In this document: positions 56,173 through 64,000 of the stretch, piece after piece | Position numbering within the stretch: position 1 is the stretch's first letter | Layout: each line of letters opens with the position of its first letter | DNA from: Phytopythium helicoides | Taxonomy: Eukaryota > Oomycota > Peronosporomycetes > Pythiales > Pythiaceae | Reading direction: 5' to 3' | DNA length: 64,000 nt | Assembly: GCA_024867545.1 (NCBI GenBank) | Contig: JANFNE010000005.1 | Location: 1,364,001-1,428,000 of the forward strand | Translations under genes and position numbers: made by a program | The notes under the pieces: model-generated | Databases searched by the model: none | What the model saw: the letters and a program-made list of their open reading frames with translations, nothing else | What the model was told of the DNA's origin: nothing

Positions 56173-57743
56173 ATGCCGGCAGCTCGTCGACCGATGGAAG
56201 CGTCGCGGCCGGCGCGCCGCTGGCGGGCGGTGGGCGCCGCACTGGCCGCCGCCGCCTGCGCGCTCGCTTCCTTGGACCCCGTCGAGGCCGCTGAGGAGCG
56301 CGCGAGCTCGTCGCCGCAGCAGCTGCAGCGCCTTGTTCGCGCGCGACATGGTCGACTACCTGCAGTACCAGGTGTGCGAGACGCCGGCTCTGTCGGGCAG
56401 CGTGCAGGACTCGGCGTGCAGCTTCGAGGCCGTGGACAAGGCCGTGGCCGAGCACTTCCACCCGCTGCTCATGGAGCTCTCGCGCCAGTCCTTCTTCCGC
56501 CACTTCAAGGTCGACCTGGGCCGCCAGTGCCCCTTCTGGCCCGACGACGACGGCATGTGCGCCAGCGTCGACTGCGCCGTGTGCGAGTGCCCCGCCAACG
56601 AGATCCCCGTCGCGTGGTACCAGATGGATCAGGCTGACGCTCATGCGGCCAGTCGCAAGGCCGCCGCCAATGTCGACGGTGAGGACAGCGGCCGCCCCTG
56701 CTCGGACCAGACGGGCGAGGGCGAGTTGTCGCGCGTCGACCGCACCAACGCTGACGACGTGGGCGACGACGGCGGCCAGCGCCGACTTTGAGAGCAACGA
56801 AGTGTACATCAACCTGCTCGAGAACCCCGAGCGTTACACCGGATACAGCGGGCTGCAAGCCGAGCGCATTTGGCGCGCCATCTACGACGAGAACTGCTTC
56901 ACACCGCCCGACGAGGCCAGTGTCACGGGCATGTGCTTTGAAGAGCGCGTGTACTACCGCCTCATCAGCGGTCTGCAGGCGTCCATCAACACGCATATCG
57001 CGCTGCGCTACAAATTTCCGAGCGGCCGCTGGGACGTCAACCCCTCGCTGTTCGTGTTCCGTGTCGGCCGCCACCGCGACCGTCTGCAGAACCTGTACTT
57101 TACGTATCTGTTCGTCATGCGCGCCATCAACCGATACCGCCACGAGCTGCTCGAGTACGACTATGTCACCGGTAATGACGTGGAGGACGCGCGCGTGCGC
57201 GAGATCCTGCGCTTGCTGCTGCTCGAGGATAAAGAGTCTTCGTCCTCGACTTCCTGCCCGAACGAGCTCACGTCGGTGCTCTCAGGCTTTGATGAGCGCG
57301 CCCTCTTCCGTGTTGAGAGTGATGCTGGTCTGACGGGCGACGCATTCATGGACGCCGTGGCGCAGAAGCGCGAGCTCGAGGCGCAGTTTGTCGCCAAGTT
57401 CCAGAACGTCAGCCGCATCATGGACTGCGTCACGTGCGAAAAGTGCCGTCTGTGGGGAAAGCTCCAGACCACGGGTCTCGGCGCCGCGATCAAGATCTTG
57501 CTGACCGACGATGCGGCACAGCTGCCAAAGCTGCCCCGCAACGAGCTCATTGCGCTCATCAACGTGGCGAACAACCTCGCTCGCAGCGTTGATGGCGTCA
57601 AGATGATGCGTCAGCTCGAGTTTACGTCGGTTCTGCAGCAGTTCGCGACGATCTGCGGTGGTGCCGTGCTGGTGGTGGGCATTCTCATTTTGTGTGTGCG
57701 CCGCCGCAACCGACGCGTTGCCAAACGTGTCAAGCAAGAGTAG
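56173..57743 (+). CDS. ERO1-type ER thiol oxidase with C-terminal membrane anchor
   Basis: ERO1 reoxidises protein disulfide isomerase in the ER using FAD and oxygen. Signal-like start (MPAARRP..., hydrophobic AVGAALAAAACALASLDPVE). Core features: shuttle-cysteine region CAVCECPANE; VYINLLENPERYTGYSG and WRAIYDENC (FAD/ERO1 signature); the active-site CxxCxxC in MDCVTCEKCRLWGKLQTTGL. Near the end, ATICGGAVLVVGILILCV is a clear transmembrane helix followed by a basic tail, RRRNRRVAKRVKQE. The last residues approximate a KxKxx-type ER-retrieval signal with Arg in the outer position. Single extra bases near 56333 and 56782 break the frame between conserved blocks. Convergent with the amidotransferase gene 150 bp downstream. 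Confidence 0.88.
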
Positions 57744-57893
57744 AGGAGTGAAGCGAGCGAGCGAGCGAGCCGTGCACGAAGATGGTGCGCGAGAGCAAAT
57801 TGTCAATGTCATAGATGCACAGATTCAAAACAACATTGTCGGCGTTCACAGTGCCTACATGTAGCAATGCAGTCTAATACACAAGGGCACGCG

Positions 57894-58851
57894 CTAGAAA
57901 GGAGCGAGCCGCTGGCAGCGATAGTAGTAGGGCATCACGAGGTGCTTGACGAAGTTGCGCACCTCGCACGTCCGCACGTCTTCGTTCAGCACGTCCTCGT
58001 CGTAGCCGAACCTCCACGCAAGGTCGAGACGCGTCGGGTCGGCCGCGAGCGTCTCGAGCTCGTCGATAAACGCGTCAGCCTCCTTGACGTGCCGAAAGAA
58101 GCCCAGCTTGGTGTTGACCTCGCGGCGGCAATGCAGCAGCCGCGCGATCTCGTGCAGGTCGTACTCTGGGTGGTACTGGAGACCCCAGAAGTCGCCCTTG
58201 AGGTACGAGATGGCGGCGCTCTGCACTGGCGTGAAGAAGTTCTGGGACAGCAGCAGGCTGCCGGTCGGCGCCAGGTGCGTGACCTGGTCGTTGTGGCTGC
58301 TGAAGGCGCCAAAGACCGACGGCTTGCCCTCGTACATGGGGTGCGCGCGGCCCGCGGGCGTGAGCGCGATCTTGCGCGCCACGCCGAGCTCCTTGCCGCG
58401 CGGGTTCTTGCGCACGACGCCGCCGGAGGTGGCGACCGCGAGCTGCAGTCCGAAGCAGCTGCCGAACTGCGGGATGCCGTGCGCGAACCCGCGGCGCGCG
58501 AGGTCCGTCATCTGCACGATGGACGGGTCCTCGCTCTTGTAGACCGGTGAGCGAGGACCCGGACCAGCCGATGGCGTGGTACTGCGCCAGGTCGGGCAGC
58601 TCGAAGTCCGGGTCCGCCGTGAACACCAGGTCGTACGTGGCCGGCACGTCCGTCACGCGCGCCGCGGCGCGCACCAGCATGTCGGCGTACAGCTGGCCCG
58701 CGGTGGTGGCGCCGCCCGCCACGAGCACCTCGCGGCCCTGCTTGATGTAGCCGTCGATGACGAGGAAGCGCAGCGGGGGCGGAGGCCGCGCGGCCGTCGC
58801 CAGCCCGCGCAGCAGCAGCGCGCGCGCGCCAACGCTCAGGCTTCGGCTCAT
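57894..58851 (-). CDS. Class I glutamine amidotransferase-like protein, copy A
   Basis: GATase1 fold with the nucleophile elbow FGSCFGLQLAV (Cys) and GLQYHPEYD (catalytic His followed by Glu). This resembles the GMP-synthase-amidotransferase-like stand-alone proteins; no synthase partner domain is attached, so the ammonia acceptor or substrate is unknown. N-terminus MSRSLSVGARALLLRGLATA is Arg/Ser/Leu-rich without acids, a likely mitochondrial presequence, then LRFLVIDGYIKQGR. One extra base near 58546 separates SGSSLT from VYKSEDPSIVQM. No introns needed. A paralogue with introns lies at 63298, in the opposite orientation. Confidence 0.8.
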
Positions 58852-59288
58852 GGCGAGGCGGCCGGCTGCGGAATGAGCTGTTTATAGCCGCGGGCGGCGC
58901 CAGCCGTCGGCGCTGATTGGCGGCGCATCGGCCGCCGTCATGGCGCGTGATTCGAGCCGAGGGATGGTGGCGTGACGCAGTTTGAGTGTACCGGTACAGT
59001 CGGCAAGGCGCATCACCGGTAGATGCCCTGATGCCTGTGTTTAGCGACCTCCACCTCTGGACTGCTGCTCATTAGACTGCGGAAACGTAGCGAATCTAAG
59101 CAGACGAATCAACTCACGGACCGTAAACCCAGGGAGCGGGTCGTCTAAACGATCGTCTTTGACAGGGTCGCGTGCCGTCCGCTGGATCCGATCCACCTGT
59201 CGGCTGCCGCCGCCGCCTTCGGCGCCGCCTCACTCTCGGACCTTCCGGCCACGCCCCAAGTCTCCCTCCCTCCCTCTTCGTCTCCAGC
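58852..59288. promoter_or_regulatory. Divergent promoter region between amidotransferase A and SDR genes
   Basis: 437 bp between two start codons. One ATTGG (CCAAT complement) at about 58916. The part 59220-59285 is CT-rich, as in the 5' UTRs of other genes here. No gene seen. Confidence 0.4.
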
Positions 59289-60143
59289 ATGAGCGCGCTC
59301 GGCAGCCGACTCGCAGGCCAGGTGGCCGTCATCACGGGCGCGGCCGGCGGCATCGGCCGCAAGTCGGCCATCCTGTTCGCTAAGCAGGGAGCGGCCGGCG
59401 TCGTGTGCGCTGACCTGAACGAGGAAGCGGCGGCCGAGACGGCGCGCCTCGTGACCGAGGAGCTGCGCAAGCTCGGCGCGCCCAACGCCGACGCCGTCGC
59501 GCGCCCGCTCAAGGTCGACGTGTCCAAGCGCTCGGACGTGGAGAACATGGTCAACGTGGCCGAGAAGGAGTTCGGCAAGCTCTCGATCCTCTTCAACAAC
59601 GCCGGCATCATGCACTCGAACGACGACAACGCCGAGACCACCGAGGAGGACGTCTGGGACCTCACCATGGACATCAACGTCAAGGGTGTCTTCTTCGGAT
59701 GCAAGTACGCCATCCCGGCGCTGCGCCGCGCCGGCGGAGGCTCCATCATCAACACGGCCTCGTTCGTCGGCATCCTCGGCGCCGCCACGCCGCAGCTCGC
59801 CTACACCTCGAGCAAGGGCGCCGTCATCGCCATGACGCGCGAGCTCGCCGTCATCCACGCGCGCGAGAACATCCGCGTCAACGCGCTCTGCCCCGGCCCG
59901 CTCAACACGCCGCTGCTGCAAAAGTTCCTCGACACGGAGGCCAAGAAGCAGCGCCGCCTTGTGCACGTGCCCATGGGTCGCTTCGGTGAGGCCGCCGAGA
60001 TGGCCAAGGCCGCGCTCTTCCTCGCCAGCGACGACGCCTCGTACGTCACGGGCACGTCCTTCGTCGTCGACGGCGGCATCACATCGGCCTACGTCACCAG
60101 CGAGACGGACGTCGACCCGTTCAGCGGCCCCAGCGAGGTCTAA
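59289..60143 (+). CDS. Short-chain dehydrogenase/reductase (SDR), NAD(H)-type
   Basis: Intronless, 284 residues. Classical SDR: VAVITGAAGGIGRKSA (TGxxxGxG cofactor loop), VVCADLNE (acidic residue after strand 2, favouring NAD over NADP), LFNNAGIMHSN, SIINTASFVG (Ser of the catalytic triad), YTSSK (YxxxK) and RVNALCPGPLNTPLL. The C-terminal extension after VDGGITSAYV is short. Substrate not inferable. The start at 59289 places the cofactor motif at the usual distance (about 20 residues) from the N-terminus; the frame is open further upstream but with promoter-like sequence. Confidence 0.92.
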   Translation: MSALGSRLAGQVAVITGAAGGIGRKSAILFAKQGAAGVVCADLNEEAAAETARLVTEELRKLGAPNADAVARPLKVDVSKRSDVENMVNVAEKEFGKLSILFNNAGIMHSNDDNAETTEEDVWDLTMDINVKGVFFGCKYAIPALRRAGGGSIINTASFVGILGAATPQLAYTSSKGAVIAMTRELAVIHARENIRVNALCPGPLNTPLLQKFLDTEAKKQRRLVHVPMGRFGEAAEMAKAALFLASDDASYVTGTSFVVDGGITSAYVTSETDVDPFSGPSEV

Positions 60144-60490
60144 GGCGGTGGTGGAGGAGATGCGCGCTACTGTAGAGTGTCGCATGGATTTGTCCGCACC
60201 TGCGCTCGTCGAGATTTTAGGAGCTGCATGCAAGATGCAGCGTTAGGTAGCGAGCGCCGTGATGCCAACATTGTCATTCATTCACTTTGCCTTGCATGCC
60301 ATGCCATCCATTCATCTCGACCAGATTTGTGGTCCCATTAGACCTCGAGCAGCGAGCGGTGCAAGAAGTAGTGGAGAAAGCGTGCAACAAGTAGGGAAAT
60401 TGTGGCGGCAACATTCGCAACGGAATGCGTCTCTTTTTCATCGAGCCATTGGCATCTACACTCACTGCACCTCTGCCAATCTACTCATAT
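60144..60490. other. Convergent 3' intergenic region, nothing seen
   Basis: 347 bp between the stop codons of the SDR and aldehyde dehydrogenase genes. It should contain both 3' UTRs. No ORF, repeat or structure stands out. Confidence 0.5.
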
Positions 60491-62570
60491 CTACACGCGG
60501 AAGTTCCACTGCAACGAGAGCAAAAGAGCGAGATTAGCTGCCTTGCCATCACCAAGCATTTGCTAAGAAGTAAGCAAGTACGCACCGCCTTGAGCTTGGT
60601 GACAGCGCGGAAACCGTGCTTGGACAGACTAATGCCCTTGCCCGTGTCGCGCATGCCCGTCCACGGGAGGTACGGGTCCAGCACGTCGCAACGGTTCATG
60701 TACACCGTGCCCGCGCTGATCTGCGATCCGAGAGCCAATGCACGCTCGCGGCTTGGAGTGAACACGGACGCCGTGAGGCCGTACGCGCTGTCGTTGATCT
60801 TCTCGACGGCCTCGCGGTCCGACTTGACCTTCTGCACACCCACAATCGGGCCGAACGACTCCTCCTTCATGATGACCATCGAGTCGTCAACGTCCACGAG
60901 CAGCGTGGGCGAGTAGAAGCGGCCCTTGCCGTTCGCGTCCGTCACAGCGCCGCTGCCCACAATACGGCGAGCACCCTTGGCAAGCGCGTCGTTCACCTGT
61001 TGAAAAACACGAAACATTGTGCATGTTAGTCAAATGAATGCTTCAAGTTGTGTAAGATATCCACACTTCAACTTACATGAGCGTCGAGCTGCGCGGGAGC
61101 GGTCGGGAGCGCCATGGGTCCCATCGACGTGGCCGGGTCGAACGGGTCGCCGAGGGTGTACGCCTCGAACAGGCTCTTGGCCTTCTCCACAAACTGGTCG
61201 TACTTGGACTCGTGCACGTAGATGCGCTCAACACCACAGCACGACTGGCCAGCGTTGTAGCACACACCATCCACAAGACCCTCCGCGGCAGCCTCAGCGT
61301 CCGCGTCCTCAGCCACGTAGCCAGCATCCTGCAATGAAGCAGCAAGTCTTTATGAGTAACCCGATTTACACTTTTTTCAGTCTCAAAAACAGTGTACCTT
61401 TCCGCCGAGCTCCAGCGTCACGTCGATGAAGCGGCTGGCAGCCGTCTGCTGTACCTGGCGACCACTGCTCTCATGGCATTTGTAAGCACAAATGGAGAAT
61501 CCATCTAGCCTTATGTGTAGAATACACGCACCCGTTGACCGAGCCCGTGAACGACACGAACGAAATCTCGGGGCGGTTGATGATCTCGGCAGCCGTGTTG
61601 TGGTCGGCGAACGAGGCCTGGAGCACACCCTCGGGGAAACCAGCAGCCTTGAAGGTCGACTCGTAGTGCTCACCACAGAGTGGCGTCCGCGGCGAGTGCT
61701 TCAGGAGCACCGAGTTGCCTAGAAAGAGAAGAGATTGTGGTTACAATGATGAAGCAATCAATAGGAATGAACAAGCGAGCGACGCACCAGCAAGCACCGA
61801 GGGGATGATGCTGTTGACCGCCGTCATGAGCGGGTAGTTCCACGGCGCCTAATGCAAGAGCTATTCGTCAGCGTTGCGACGCCCCGGTGAGCACGTCTAG
61901 AAGAAACGTACAATCACGTAGACGAGTCCGATCGGGTCGTGGGTGATCTGGCGGAAGAGGCCGTTCTCCTCGGGAAACGAGTCGGTGCGCAGAGCGTCAT
62001 TCGACAGGTAAATCAGAGCCCTTACGGTCATCAAATCCATCAAGCGTGTCAATCTCATGAAGAGGCAGCCAGACGCAGCAAAAGCACTCACTTGGCGCGA
62101 GCGATCGTGCCGTTGACCTCGTTGCGCGCCTGCTGCAGCGGCTTGCCCATCTGAGCCGAGATGTCGGCAGCGATAGGCTCAATGTTGGCGGCAAGCTCGT
62201 CGATCCACTTGTTGCACAGCGCCTGGCGCTCGGCGAGCGGCACATGAGCCCACTCGCGCTGCGCGCGCACGGCCGCGTCCACCTTGGCATGCGCCGTCTT
62301 GGCCGAGTCATACGCCACCTCGCGGAACGTCTCGCCCGTGTACGGGTTGTCCACCTTGACGCTGCATGCACCGTCGGCGTTAGCAGTGTCGCCCTTGGAT
62401 CTTCCACTCGAATCAGCCGAGCGTACGAGGCGGCGGCGGAGAAGCTGCGCGCGGCCGCGGGCTGGGCCACCTAGCGATCCAAGCAGCAAACGCGCAGGCA
62501 GTGAGCACGGAAGCAGTCGAGGCGCAAGGCTCGCAGGCTCACGCACCTTCTTGGACGCGAGGCGCAGCAT
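60491..62570 (-). CDS. Aldehyde dehydrogenase, probably mitochondrial, intron-rich
   Basis: ALDH superfamily; oxidises aldehydes to acids with NAD(P). Motifs in order: APWNYPLMTAVNSIIPSVLA, ISFVSFTGSVNG (cofactor loop), TLELGGKD (general-base Glu), NAGQSCCGVERIYVHESKYD (catalytic Cys), EESFGPIVGVQKV (ExFGP), and PWTGMRDTGKG. Exon 1 (MLRLASKK) is joined by a 76-bp intron (62471-62546) to VAQPAAARSFSAAASYARLI, giving a typical mitochondrial presequence. At least six more introns follow (for example starting at 62091 and at 61912); the last exon encodes only WNFRV and the stop at 60491. One extra base near 62405. Substrate class uncertain. Confidence 0.88.
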
Positions 62571-63297
62571 GGCGAGGGAGGAGAGCGGTCGGCCGGTGGG
62601 CGAGGCGGAGCGGATCGGAAAGTGGTCAAAAGATCAGGCGAGTTTTGGCCACTCGCGGCGCAGGGGCGATCTCGCGTGGGCCACACCACGAAGGTGATGC
62701 GCGCTGCATCACGCGCGTCAGCAACCTGGAGAGACCGGTGTTTGATGGATACGAAGGCAAGAGAGCCGGGCGTTGAGAGCCGCGTGCCCATCGGGCAGGA
62801 AAACAGCTGCGCATGGATACAAAGTCCTCGTGATTCACGTTCACGAGTCGTGAACGGCGGCGGCGCGTGGTTGAATGAGCTCGCGGAATGAGTCCACAGC
62901 GCTCGCAGCAGGTCGCGAGTTGCAGGCGCTGGCTGCTCGTGCGCTGCGTCCAGAGCCGCTTCGGCGAATGCACGCACAGCTGCAGAATTTTAGAGTACAG
63001 TGCTGCACCAATGGAGGAGCTGCTGCAGCTTTGCAGCTTTGCAACAGCTTGCAGCATTGCGCATTCGCCGGCTGGAGCTGCTCGCTTGCAGCCTGCGCAT
63101 GAGACAGAACATTTTGCCTTCCAAGCAACTCGATAGTCGTCAACTCCAGCCACGGCACCTGATTGGTCCAATGCCGATGACACCCATTGGCTAAAATTAA
63201 AAAATCAGTTTCACACCGATCCGTACCGGTATCTTGCTCGGTGATGACGGAGCCGCCGCATGCGCACTCGCAGATCTGCTCGGCCCCTGCACTCGCC
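62571..63297. promoter_or_regulatory. Divergent promoter region between aldehyde dehydrogenase and amidotransferase B
   Basis: 727 bp between start codons. CCAAT-type motifs cluster next to the amidotransferase: ATTGG at 63162, CCAAT at 63168 and ATTGG at 63186, the first two nearly back to back. A CAG/GCAGCT-rich stretch at about 62975-63060 is low complexity. Open frames here have no domain. Confidence 0.4.
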
Positions 63298-64000
63298 ATG
63301 GCTCTCCGCTCGCTGCGCTCCTCGCTGCGCCCGCTGGCGGCGCCCTGCGGCCGCCCGCGCGCTCTCGTCGGCGGCCGGCGCGTCGCCGCTGTCGGTGCTC
63401 GTCATCGACGGCTACTCGCCCGACGGCCGCGCCGACCTGGAGGCGGGCGGCGCCAGCACGGCCGGCAAGCTCTACCGCGAGCTCATGACCAAGTCCACGC
63501 CCGGCGGCAACGTCGCCTGCGACATCGTGTACCCGGCCGACAGCGACTTCAAGGCGCCCGACCTGTCCAAGGTTGGCTCGCGGTGCTTGCACGGAATGAC
63601 CGCCTGGACGACCAGGAGGCTGACGCAGTGAATGCCTGTGGCCCTGACAGTACCACGCCGTCGCCTGGACGGGCTGCTCGCTCACGATCCACGACGCCAC
63701 GGACGTGCGCGTGACCAAGCAGATTGAGTTCGCCAAGCAGATCTTCGAGCACGGTGAGCTGTGAGGCCCGACGCAGCTACGAGAGAGGGAGCGAGGGCTG
63801 ACACGACTGCTTGCTGCAGGCGTGCCGCAGTACGGCAGCTGCTGGGCCGCGCAGATCGCGGTGGCGGCGGCCTGGCGGCCACTGCGCCAGCAACCCGCAC
63901 GGCCGCGAGATGGGCATCGCGCGCAAGATCGCGCTGTCGCCCGAGGGACGCGCGCACCCCATGTTCGAGGGCAAGCCGTCGGTCTTTGACGCCTTCACGA
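63298..64000 (+). CDS. Class I glutamine amidotransferase-like protein, copy B (3' end outside window)
   Basis: Paralogue of 57894-58851. Start MALRSLRSSLRPLAAP, again a likely mitochondrial presequence, then LSVLVIDGYSPDGRADLEAG. Introns 63572-63650 and 63754-63819 fit exactly: DLSK then YHAVAWTGCSLT, and FEHG then VPQYGSCWAAQIAV, where Cys is the nucleophile. The last visible part is GREMGIARKIALSPEGRAHP then MFEGKPSVFDAF, aligning with copy A. The catalytic His lies beyond 64000. Frame breaks near 63350 and 63865 are each repaired by one base. Copy B has introns where copy A has none. Confidence 0.78.

Noticed and set aside
1..64000. CRISPR arrays, prophage, insertion sequences, tRNA or rRNA genes
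   Set aside because: Eukaryotic nuclear sequence with spliced genes; no regular spacer arrays, transposase or reverse-transcriptase motifs, and no tRNA-like cloverleaf was noticed by eye.

Overview
The window looks like nuclear DNA from an oomycete (Phytophthora/Pythium type); I did not try to name the species. Grounds: compact genes with 60-85 bp GT-AG introns, short convergent and divergent spacers, strong third-position GC in most genes, a flagellar outer-arm dynein heavy chain (as needed by zoospores), a PP2C/cyclic-nucleotide-binding/kinase fusion, and secreted proteins resembling AA17-type lytic polysaccharide monooxygenases. I saw no rRNA, tRNA, CRISPR array, prophage or intact transposon.

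Layout. 1-12 kb: the 3' part of an M3 metallopeptidase, a C2-domain protein with a PY/His/Gly-rich tail, a decayed Ser/Gly-repeat gene, two small hypothetical genes, a DYRK-family kinase, another hypothetical gene and an LNS2 (lipin C-terminal) HAD protein. 12.3-15.5 kb: a large inverted repeat whose arms each carry an almost identical secreted LPMO gene, head to head. 15.6-19.1 kb: malate synthase and a TKL kinase with a likely N-myristoylation signal. 19.4-34.4 kb: one giant axonemal dynein heavy chain gene, sharing a divergent promoter with a tail-anchored coiled-coil protein (35.0-37.5 kb). 37.7-42.0 kb: an acylated PP2C-CNB-CNB-pseudokinase. 42-44.1 kb: gene-poor DNA ending in a truncated duplicate of the M3 peptidase. 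44.2-52.9 kb: a very large Rav1/DmX-like (RAVE, V-ATPase assembly) protein with extra PDZ-like and C2-like domains. 53-64 kb: a dense housekeeping cluster: a hypothetical gene, NAA50-type acetyltransferase, 2OG-Fe(II) oxygenase, ERO1, glutamine-amidotransferase-like protein, SDR, aldehyde dehydrogenase and a second amidotransferase paralogue cut by the window end.

How the genes relate. There are no operons. Likely shared biology: zoospore motility (dynein); signalling (DYRK, TKL, PP2C-CNB fusion); glyoxylate-cycle carbon use (malate synthase); plant cell-wall attack (LPMO pair); secretory folding and acidification (ERO1, Rav1-like).

Main caveat: many conserved genes change reading frame inside conserved domains where no intron fits. 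Nearly all of these breaks are explained by one extra base. They are patchy, dense in 26-34 kb and 35-37.5 kb and nearly absent in 19.4-25.9 kb and 46-50.7 kb. I read most as uncorrected single-base insertion errors and annotate these genes as CDS spans, with the breaks noted. Spliced spans include introns.
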